From Bacillota bacterium (GTDB taxonomy: Bacteria > Bacillota > GCA-003054495 > Carboxydocellales > JAJZTU01), in the NCBI GenBank assembly GCA_021848765.1, contig JAJZTU010000214.1, forward strand, positions 1 to 5,920: a stretch of 5,920 nucleotides of DNA. Reading direction: 5' to 3'. The notes under the pieces were generated by a model. It was not told the DNA's origin. It worked only from the letters and a program-made list of their open reading frames with translations, and did no database searches. Shown in pieces: positions 1-5,491 of the stretch. How positions within the stretch are numbered: the first letter of the stretch is position 1; each line of letters starts with the position of its first letter. Both the position numbers and the translations under genes were made by a program.

Positions 1-1
1 A

Positions 2-985
2 CCTAAAAGTAACAAGCTGACCTTCTCCTATGGAGGGATTACCGTAGGTTCTTCAGTGGCTTATGATGTAAAAAAATTGCCGGTGGATGCAGCAGCCAGG
101 GTGGAAAAACTCCCGGGAGTCAATGTAGTGGCACCCAAGCTCCTGGTGGCATCACAGGTTCAGAACAGCCGGGTAGCCTTGGTTGGGGTTGACTTCCAAC
201 GGGAACTCCAGGCCAAGCAACACTGGCGAATAAGCGGGGACCTGCCCCGTGGCGCAGGTCAGGTGGTAGTTGGTTCCCAGGTGGCTATGAAGCTGAAAAA
301 GGGCCCAGGTCAGAGCATCAGCCTGGAGGGTAAAGATTTGGCCATTACGGGTGTGCTGGAGGAGACAGGTTCGGAAGAGGATGAACTCATCTTCATGGAT
401 TTGGCGAGCATGCAGCAACTCATGGGGAAACCGGGAGAAGTTAGCTTCCTTGAGGTTATGGCCTTTGCCAAAACTCAAGTTCAGGAGAATCAGGCAGCTC
501 AGTTCCTGAATGATATTCGAACCCAACTGCCCCAGGCCAAAGTTACTATGGTGAAAAAAGCTTCCGAAGCCAGAAAGGAACTTATTGACCGGTTTGCTAA
601 TTTTTCTATTGTGGTGACAGTGATGGTTGTGCTCATTGGCGCTTTAATAGTCACTACCACTATGATGTCGTCCGTAAACGAACGGACCAGGGAGATCGGC
701 ATTTTCCGGGCCATTGGGTTCAGGCAAAGTCATATTATGAAAATCATTCTGTTGGAAGCCGGAATGGTTAGTGGGTTAAGTGGGGTTTTGGGTTACCTGG
801 CAGGTATCGGCACAGCCAAGCTGGCAGCTCCTCTGGTGGCACAGCTTCAGGCGCCGGTAGGCTGGAACCCTTTACTGGGAGTGGCGGCGTTGACAATGGC
901 CATTATGGTGGGGCTGGCTGCCAGTGTCTATCCTGCGGTAAAAGCTGCCCGCCTTGATCCGGCGGAAGCCCTAAGATTTATTTAA
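2..985 (+). CDS. MacB/FtsX-type ABC transporter permease, 5'-truncated by the window edge
   Basis: The frame is open from base 2 to the TAA at 983-985, giving 327 visible residues. A GTG at 56 lies inside the open frame, has no good ribosome site and would remove the first membrane helix of the family, so the gene almost certainly starts upstream of the window. Visible residues 1 to about 195 look like the MacB-type extracytoplasmic core domain. Three membrane helices follow at about 203-222, 248-270 and 289-311. Between the first two lies the hallmark cytoplasmic stretch ERTREIGIFRAIGF (about 227-240), which contacts the ATPase. The C-terminus carries the typical KAARLDPAEALR ending. Such permeases work with a separate ATPase, extruding substrates or transmitting force across the membrane; the substrate here cannot be read. 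The next gene starts 29 bases downstream. The family call is firm; a role in cytochrome maturation is only suggested by position. Confidence 0.88.
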   Translation, partial: PKSNKLTFSYGGITVGSSVAYDVKKLPVDAAARVEKLPGVNVVAPKLLVASQVQNSRVALVGVDFQRELQAKQHWRISGDLPRGAGQVVVGSQVAMKLKKGPGQSISLEGKDLAITGVLEETGSEEDELIFMDLASMQQLMGKPGEVSFLEVMAFAKTQVQENQAAQFLNDIRTQLPQAKVTMVKKASEARKELIDRFANFSIVVTVMVVLIGALIVTTTMMSSVNERTREIGIFRAIGFRQSHIMKIILLEAGMVSGLSGVLGYLAGIGTAKLAAPLVAQLQAPVGWNPLLGVAALTMAIMVGLAASVYPAVKAARLDPAEALRFI

Positions 986-1000
986 GGATATTAAGACTTA

Positions 1001-1006
1001 AGGGGG
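1001..1006 (+). promoter_or_regulatory. Ribosome binding site for the anchored beta-domain protein
   Basis: AGGGGG lies 8 bases before the ATG at 1015. It supports this start, which also gives a clean signal peptide. Confidence 0.75.
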
Positions 1007-1014
1007 AAAGCCTT

Positions 1015-2046
1015 ATGGGAAAAGTCAAGAGGTTGGCCGGTAAAAGAGTAATTGCCCTGTTGATGGTAGTGGCCATGCTGGCGCTGGCCCTGCCGGCGGT
1101 ACCGGCTTTTGCCGCCGGAGATGGAATGGTCCTGAAGAATGCTAAGGTCAGTGTCTGGCCTGAGTACGATGATCCCAGGGTATTGGTTATCTTTGAAGGT
1201 ACTTTTGTTAACACCGGTAATACCGACTTTAACGGGAATGTTTCTTTTAATGTACCCACTGGGGCCCAGATCGGCATGGCCTGTGAAATCGTTGACGGTG
1301 GCGGACACTCCTGCCAGCCGTACAAGACCGTGGCCAAGAGTGAGGACACCCAATCCCTGTCCTGGAAAACTACCAAAGCGATCAAGCCCGGGGAAGAGTA
1401 CCCTGTTTTTCTGGAATATTACTATAACCCCATCAAGGGTAATACCGATAAAAATATTGACTATACCTTCCAGCCAAGCTACAAAATTGAGAAACTTGAT
1501 CTGAACATTCAGCAACCCTTAAAAGCGGAGAAATTCACCGTCAGCCCCGCGGCCCTAAGTACCTCACAAGACGGTCAGGGCTTTACCAATCACAATTACT
1601 CCTTCACCAATAAGACTGACGGTGATAAGCTGAATTTCAAGATTGCCTATACCAAGACCGACCCCAACCCGTCCAAGCCCAAACCGCTAAATGGTAATGC
1701 GGCGCCACAGCCGACCGGGGATGGCGGTTCCGGCAGCGGGAGCAGTCTGGGAACTAACGCCTATTTACAGCCGGGGATACTAATACCTGTAATACTCTTT
1801 GTTGTAGTATTGGTAGCTTTTATAGTATATGCCGTGAACAGCCAGGCCCAAAAGCGCCGGGCTGAAGAGAGAATCGAAAGAATCAGAAGTAAATCTGCTA
1901 AAAGCAATGGTAATTCCGGTGGGAATTCCAACCCGAAATTTGTAAAGGAAAAGAAAAAACTGCGCCAGATGCTTCTTGACGGTCAAATCAGTGAAGAAAC
2001 TTACCGGGAACTCCTGGATGACCTGGAGGAAGAATTCTCGAGGTAG
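1015..2046 (+). CDS. Unnamed secreted, membrane-anchored protein with extracytoplasmic beta-rich domain and helical cytoplasmic tail
   Basis: I do not recognise a named family for this 343-residue protein. Residues 1-33 form a signal peptide (positive start, LALALPAVPAFA core and cleavage site). Residues about 36-215 are an extracytoplasmic, beta-strand-rich region with motifs such as SVWPEYDDPRVLVIFEG and FVNTGNTDFNG, reminiscent of immunoglobulin-like sandwiches. It holds only two cysteines, C90 and C100, which could form a disulfide. Residues 216-248 are a Pro/Gly/Ser linker. Residues about 254-274 are a membrane helix followed by a basic stretch, so the tail is cytoplasmic. The tail ends (313-335) in KLRQMLLDGQISEETYRELL, a SHOCT/CcmI-like short helical hairpin. 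It sits 29 bases after the permease and 24 bases before ccmE, evidently in the same operon. A role as an accessory factor in cytochrome c maturation or in presenting a partner at the membrane surface is inference from position only. Confidence 0.8.
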   Translation: MGKVKRLAGKRVIALLMVVAMLALALPAVPAFAAGDGMVLKNAKVSVWPEYDDPRVLVIFEGTFVNTGNTDFNGNVSFNVPTGAQIGMACEIVDGGGHSCQPYKTVAKSEDTQSLSWKTTKAIKPGEEYPVFLEYYYNPIKGNTDKNIDYTFQPSYKIEKLDLNIQQPLKAEKFTVSPAALSTSQDGQGFTNHNYSFTNKTDGDKLNFKIAYTKTDPNPSKPKPLNGNAAPQPTGDGGSGSGSSLGTNAYLQPGILIPVILFVVVLVAFIVYAVNSQAQKRRAEERIERIRSKSAKSNGNSGGNSNPKFVKEKKKLRQMLLDGQISEETYRELLDDLEEEFSR

Positions 2047-2056
2047 GCTACTGGGC

Positions 2057-2065
2057 GGAGGGGGG
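2057..2065 (+). promoter_or_regulatory. Ribosome binding site for ccmE
   Basis: GGAGGGGGG lies 5 bases before the ATG at 2071. It is a strong site that fixes this start. Confidence 0.75.
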
Positions 2066-2070
2066 TTACC

Positions 2071-2472
2071 ATGAAGAATAAAAAAAATATAATTGCCACG
2101 GTGGTGGTGGTAGGGGTGTTGGCCTTGCTGATTATTTCCGGGATGCAGGGCAATACAGGAAGGTACTTAACCATCCAGGAGGCTATTGCCGACTCCCAAC
2201 GGGAATCCGGCAAGTATATCCAGATGGAGGCCAAAGTAGTCCCCACCAGTGTAAAATGGGACCCAAAGCAGCCTCAGCTCGTCTTTGATATTACCGACGG
2301 TAAACAGAACATTAACGTAACTTTTTACGATGTGAAGCCAGATAATTTTGACTCCGGGTACCCGGTAATTGTAGAAGGGAAGTTTACTGCCCCCGGAAAA
2401 TTCCTGGCCGGGAAGGTGCTGGTAAAGTGCCCTTCAAAATACGAGGAAGAGGCAAAAAAGCAAAACCAGTAG
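2071..2472 (+). CDS. ccmE: Cytochrome c maturation heme chaperone CcmE, cysteine (CxxxY) variant
   Basis: This 133-residue protein has the usual CcmE layout: a short basic N-terminus, one membrane anchor (about 7-23), then an OB-fold-like beta domain facing outside the cytoplasm. Conserved CcmE features are visible: the YLTIQEA region (32-38), NVTFYDVKPDNF (82-93) matching the family's VxYxGxxPDxF, VIVEGKF (99-105), and FLAGKVLVK (111-119) before the heme site. In classical CcmE the heme attaches covalently to the histidine of an HxxxY motif. Here the equivalent is C120-PSK-Y124, the CxxxY form known from archaea and some bacteria such as Desulfovibrio. CcmE receives heme from the CcmABCD machinery and passes it to CcmF. 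The 77-base gap to ccmF holds no evident terminator. The family call is firm. The heme-binding role of C120 is established for the variant class and inferred for this protein. Confidence 0.93.
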   Translation: MKNKKNIIATVVVVGVLALLIISGMQGNTGRYLTIQEAIADSQRESGKYIQMEAKVVPTSVKWDPKQPQLVFDITDGKQNINVTFYDVKPDNFDSGYPVIVEGKFTAPGKFLAGKVLVKCPSKYEEEAKKQNQ

Positions 2473-2549
2473 TTCCGGGCCTGAAAAAGACAGAGTAGCC
2501 TGGGAGTAAAGTATTGGGAGTGAAATGTGAGGGAAGGGGAGGGATGTAA
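2473..2549 (+). other. Longest intergenic gap, between ccmE and ccmF
   Basis: These 77 bases are the longest non-coding stretch in the window. They contain an imperfect direct repeat (TGGGAGTAAAG at 2501-2511 and TGGGAGTGAAA at 2515-2525, 10 of 11 identical), the ccmF ribosome site, and an ATG TAA start-stop pair directly before the ccmF GTG. I see no hairpin plus T-run and no convincing -35/-10 pair, so read-through from ccmE to ccmF is the simplest reading. Confidence 0.5.
2536..2543 (+). promoter_or_regulatory. Ribosome binding site deciding the GTG start of ccmF
   Basis: GGGGAGGG is followed immediately by ATG TAA (2544-2549) and then the GTG at 2550. The ATG touches the site and is followed at once by a stop. 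The GTG is 6 bases away, a normal spacing, and opens the full CcmF frame. Confidence 0.7.
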
Positions 2550-4514
2550 GTGTTAGCCGACATTGGTTATCTATCCCTGATCTTAAGTCTGGTCCTGTGT
2601 GGTTATGCCGTAGCGGGAAACATTATCTGCCTTAAGCATAACAACCGGCGGCTATTTGATAGCGCCCGAGGGGCGGTCTATGCTGTGGCTTTGCTGTCCA
2701 CGGTGGCTTCCCTGGTACTGATTTACCTGTTGGCCACCGGTGATTTCTCCGTTACTTACGTGTCCGAATATACCAGTTCCGATCTGCCGTTCTTCTACAA
2801 GATTACGGCGATGTGGGCAGGCAATGCCGGTTCACTGCTCCTGTGGTTCTGGGTCTTATCTATCTATGCGGCAGTAGTGGCCAAGGGGAACAAGATCAAA
2901 GATATGACTCCCTATGTATTGGGCATTTTAATGGTCAACGCTCTGTTCTTCGTGTTCGTGATGGCCTTTCTGACTAATCCCTTTGAAAAATTGCCTTATA
3001 ACCCCGGTGAAGGACAGGGTCTTAACCCCATGCTCCAGAATCCCGGGATGGTTATCCACCCGGTAACTACTTATTTGGGATATGTCGGCTTTGCCATCCC
3101 TTTTGCCTTTGCCATGGCCGGCCTGATTCTGAAACGCAGTGATGATGAATGGATTAAAGTTACCCGCCGTTGGACGATAATTGCCTGGTTGTTCCTGACC
3201 CTGGGTAACCTCACCGGGGCCCAGTGGGCCTATGAGGAGTTGGGTTGGGGTGGTTACTGGGCCTGGGACCCGGTGGAAAATGCATCCTTTCTTCCCTGGC
3301 TGACGGGTAGCGCTTTCCTGCATTCGGTAATGATCCAGGAAAGGAAAAACATGCTTAAGATTTGGAATATCCTCCTGATAATTATCACCTTTGTCCTGAC
3401 CCTGTTTGGTACCTTCCTGGTACGTAGTGGAGTATTGACTTCGGTGCATGCTTTCGGGAGGTCTGACCTGGGCAAATATTTCCTGGCCTTTACGGTGGCC
3501 TCTCTGGTGGCGTCCCTGTGGCTGATGGTGGACAGGCTGAATATGCTCAGGGAGGAGAAGGAGTTTGAGTCCTATATTTCCAAGGAAAGCAGTTTCCTGT
3601 TTAACAACCTGATCCTGGTGGGAATAGCTTTCGCAACTTTTTGGGGCACTATTTTCCCCTTAATTTCCGAGGCTGTGACAGGTAATAAAATTACCGTATC
3701 CATTCCCTTCTTCAACTCTGTAAACGCACCCTTGGGTTTAGCCATGACCCTCTTGATAGGAATTTGTCCCCTGATTGCCTGGCGGAAGTCGGGAGTAAAA
3801 AATTTGGCAGAAAACTTTTTGGCTCCGGGTGGAGCAGCCCTGGCCTTTGCCGTGGTTGCTTTTGCGCTGGGCTTGCGTAAACCCTATGCTTTGCTGGCTT
3901 TTACCATTGCCTGCTTCTCAATTTCAGCTACCTTATGGGAGGTTATTAAGGGGGTAATCACCAGGAAGCGGATAACCGGAGAGAATGTCCTGGCTGCTGC
4001 GGGCAGGCTGATAACCCGTAACCGCCGCCGGTACGGAGGATATATAATTCACCTGGGATTATTGATGCTAATCGTAGGGGTTATCGGTTCCAACACCTAT
4101 GACACCGAAATGGTAAAAACACTTAAATTTGGGGAAACCGTCAAGGTTAAGGATTATACCCTGACCTATCAGAACCTGGCTGAGCGTAAGCAAGGGAAAA
4201 ATGATGCAGTCTATGCTGACCTGCTGGTTAGCAAGGGGGATAAATTAATTGGCACACTGGAGCCGGAGCGGGTATTTTATCCTACCCATCCTAACCCGGC
4301 TACAGAAGTTGCCATTAACAGTACGTTAAAAGAAGACCTGTATATTATTCTTTCCGCCTGGGACAAGGATGGTTCGGCAACCTTCAAGTTCCTGCTTAAC
4401 CCCCTGGTAGCCTGGATGTGGATTGGCGGCTATGTGATGATATTTGGCACCATATTTGCCCTCTGGCCTGGCCGTGGCGGTGCTGTTGGGGCCAAATACA
4501 CCCAAAGGAGTTGA
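2550..4514 (+). CDS. ccmF: Cytochrome c heme lyase subunit CcmF
   Basis: This is a complete 654-residue, many-helix membrane protein, close to the usual CcmF length. CcmF takes heme from holo-CcmE and, with a CcmH-type partner, attaches it to CXXCH motifs of apocytochromes on the outer face of the membrane. The tryptophan-rich WWD heme-handling domain spans about 226-250, with WGGYWAWDPVENAS at its core. All four family histidines are present: H170 (IHPV, outer loop before WWD), H258 (FLHS, membrane), H300 (SVHAF, outer loop after WWD) and H501 (IIHLG, membrane). LNPMLQNPG (158-166) and VRSGVLTSVHAF are further family signatures. Residues about 515-612 form the extracytoplasmic domain before the last helix, and the NPLVAWMWIGG segment (617-627) starts that helix. 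The start is a GTG chosen by ribosome-site spacing. The stop at 4512-4514 is only 4 bases from the next ATG. No truncation or frameshift is seen. Confidence 0.97.
   Translation: MLADIGYLSLILSLVLCGYAVAGNIICLKHNNRRLFDSARGAVYAVALLSTVASLVLIYLLATGDFSVTYVSEYTSSDLPFFYKITAMWAGNAGSLLLWFWVLSIYAAVVAKGNKIKDMTPYVLGILMVNALFFVFVMAFLTNPFEKLPYNPGEGQGLNPMLQNPGMVIHPVTTYLGYVGFAIPFAFAMAGLILKRSDDEWIKVTRRWTIIAWLFLTLGNLTGAQWAYEELGWGGYWAWDPVENASFLPWLTGSAFLHSVMIQERKNMLKIWNILLIIITFVLTLFGTFLVRSGVLTSVHAFGRSDLGKYFLAFTVASLVASLWLMVDRLNMLREEKEFESYISKESSFLFNNLILVGIAFATFWGTIFPLISEAVTGNKITVSIPFFNSVNAPLGLAMTLLIGICPLIAWRKSGVKNLAENFLAPGGAALAFAVVAFALGLRKPYALLAFTIACFSISATLWEVIKGVITRKRITGENVLAAAGRLITRNRRRYGGYIIHLGLLMLIVGVIGSNTYDTEMVKTLKFGETVKVKDYTLTYQNLAERKQGKNDAVYADLLVSKGDKLIGTLEPERVFYPTHPNPATEVAINSTLKEDLYIILSAWDKDGSATFKFLLNPLVAWMWIGGYVMIFGTIFALWPGRGGAVGAKYTQRS
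4504..4510 (+). promoter_or_regulatory. Ribosome binding site for ccmH, inside the end of ccmF
   Basis: AAAGGAG lies within the last codons of ccmF, 8 bases before the ATG at 4519. The ccmF stop (4512-4514) falls between the two, an arrangement typical of translational coupling. It also argues against an upstream in-frame ATG at 4444, which would overlap ccmF by 71 bases and put non-signal sequence ahead of the signal peptide. Confidence 0.75.
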
Positions 4515-4518
4515 AGCC

Positions 4519-5028
4519 ATGGGAAAAAGACTTAGAGTATACGGTTTCCTTATCCTTACTCTCCTTGCCGTGTTCTGGTCCTCCATACCTGCCCAGGCGG
4601 CAGGTGAAAATGACCCCGGTCCTGCCAAAATCCAGAAAGAGATTGAGGAGATGCTGGTTTGCCAGGACAGCTGCGGGATGCTGGTTTCCGCCTGTGATAA
4701 CTCCACAGCAGAGTACATGCGGGGCATTATCAAGGAACGGCTGGCCAAAGGGGAAGGCAAGGATGAAGTCCTGCAATATTTCGTAGGAATATACGGTGAA
4801 AAGGTTTTAGCTGCACCCCCGGCAAAAAAGTTTAACATCCTGGCCTGGGTAACCCCTTTTCTGGCCATTCTGGTAGGTGGTTTGTTCATCTACACTGTTT
4901 TGGACAAGTGGGTGTTCTATAATCGCTTGGAGGACGTCCGGCAGGATGCCAAGGATGAACTAAAGGAAAAGGTAGAAATAGAACAATACCAGGATCAATT
5001 GAATCAGGAATTGAAAAAATTCTGGTAA
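4519..5028 (+). CDS. ccmH: CcmH-type cytochrome c maturation thiol protein with CxxxC motif
   Basis: The protein has 169 residues from the ATG at 4519, which has a good ribosome site and opens directly onto a signal peptide or N-terminal anchor (1-27, ending AQA). Residues about 36-103 match the CcmH/CcmL helical-bundle domain: KIQKEIEEMLVCQ, then TAEYMRGIIKERLAKGEGKDEVLQ, IYGEKVLAAPP and FNILAWVTPF, all in family order. A membrane helix spans about 109-127 and a charged, probably coiled-coil tail 132-169. CcmH normally uses an LRCxxC pair to reduce apocytochrome CXXCH cysteines and works beside CcmF. Here the pair is C48-QDS-C52 (CxxxC), with a third cysteine at C59. The altered spacing recalls CcmH relatives with CxCxC-type sites, where the outer two cysteines keep this distance. 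Family membership is well supported; whether the thiol chemistry is classical is open. Confidence 0.87.
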   Translation: MGKRLRVYGFLILTLLAVFWSSIPAQAAGENDPGPAKIQKEIEEMLVCQDSCGMLVSACDNSTAEYMRGIIKERLAKGEGKDEVLQYFVGIYGEKVLAAPPAKKFNILAWVTPFLAILVGGLFIYTVLDKWVFYNRLEDVRQDAKDELKEKVEIEQYQDQLNQELKKFW

Positions 5029-5031
5029 GAC

Positions 5032-5037
5032 AGGGGG
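5032..5037 (+). promoter_or_regulatory. Ribosome binding site for the CcmI-like gene
   Basis: AGGGGG sits 7 bases before the GTG at 5045 and supports that start. It lies in the 16-base gap after ccmH. Confidence 0.65.
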
Positions 5038-5044
5038 GAAAGCT

Positions 5045-5440
5045 GTGGAGAGTGCACTTTTCGGGGTTAGCTTAGCTATAATTCTGATAGTCATTCTATT
5101 CCTGGTGGGGTTTCCGCTGATTAGGAAGGACAAGGCAACCGGGGATAAATGGTGGGAAGAGGAATTGGTCTCCGATTTGGAGAAAGATAAAGAGGCAGTT
5201 TTTACAACTTTAAACGAGATCGAGTTTGATTTTCAGATGAAAAAGCTTTCTGAAGAGGATTACCAAATCCTGAAGGAAAAACACCAGCGCCTGGCAGTCC
5301 AAATCCTTAAGGAAGAGGAAGCCCAACAAGTGAATGCCCTTGCCCGGGAAGAAGGCCGGGCTGTTGTCTCTGAAGCGAGAAAGGCCGACGTGGAGGCGGA
5401 AATCGAGGCTGAACTGGAGGCGCTGAAACTGGGGAAGTAA
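5045..5440 (+). CDS. Short CcmI-like protein: membrane anchor plus helical tail, no TPR domain
   Basis: This 131-residue protein starts with GTG. Residues about 5-26 form one membrane helix. After WWEEE comes a charged helical stretch whose core, LNEIEFDFQMKKLSEEDYQILK (from about 56), matches the linker found after the first helix of CcmI/CycH proteins (ELExDxxxGKLSEEDY pattern). The rest (80-131) is strongly charged, predicted helical or coiled-coil, and ends in repeated Glu-Ala-Leu runs. Full CcmI has a second membrane helix and a large TPR domain that binds the C-terminal ends of apocytochromes; none of that is here, and there is no CxxC zinc ribbon. The stop at 5438-5440 is clean with no similar sequence after it, so this is a naturally short form and not an obvious break. 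It probably assists CcmF/CcmH at the membrane, by inference from position and motif. Confidence 0.72.
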   Translation: MESALFGVSLAIILIVILFLVGFPLIRKDKATGDKWWEEELVSDLEKDKEAVFTTLNEIEFDFQMKKLSEEDYQILKEKHQRLAVQILKEEEAQQVNALAREEGRAVVSEARKADVEAEIEAELEALKLGK

Positions 5441-5477
5441 CCCAGCCATTCCGGGAGTGAATGACATTTTTGTTTGC

Positions 5478-5484
5478 GAGGTGA
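5478..5484 (+). promoter_or_regulatory. Ribosome binding site for the last gene
   Basis: GAGGTGA is a near-complete anti-16S match, 7 bases before the GTG at 5492. It supports that start over the in-frame TTG at 5474, which has no such site. Confidence 0.7.
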
Positions 5485-5491
5485 CAGGCTA

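Noticed and set aside
56..58. GTG at 56 as the true start of the permease gene
   Set aside because: The frame is open upstream to the window edge, there is no ribosome site before it, and the family needs an N-terminal membrane helix that would lie upstream.
991..1014. Small palindrome TTAAGACTTAA (991-1001) and a weak AAGG/CCTT pairing as a terminator or operator after the permease
   Set aside because: The stems are 4-5 bases and AT-rich, with no T-run. The sequence is mostly the ribosome site region of the next gene.
991..1515. A 174-residue open frame on the - strand, and an overlapping one at 978-1385
   Set aside because: Both run opposite the signal peptide and outer domain of the anchored protein, have no ribosome site or recognisable motif, and the + strand frame is clearly the coding one.
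2928..3449. A 173-residue open frame on the - strand
   Set aside because: It lies wholly antisense to the WWD region of ccmF and has low-complexity, non-family-like composition; a shadow frame.
4444..4518. ATG at 4444 as an earlier start for ccmH
   Set aside because: It would overlap ccmF by 71 bases, lacks a ribosome site, and adds 25 residues that are just an alternate-frame reading of the ccmF end ahead of a normal signal peptide.
4326..4889. A 187-residue open frame on the - strand across the ccmF-ccmH junction, with others at 4396-4776 (-) and 4418-4786 (+)
   Set aside because: They overlap two well-supported family proteins and show no motif or ribosome site.
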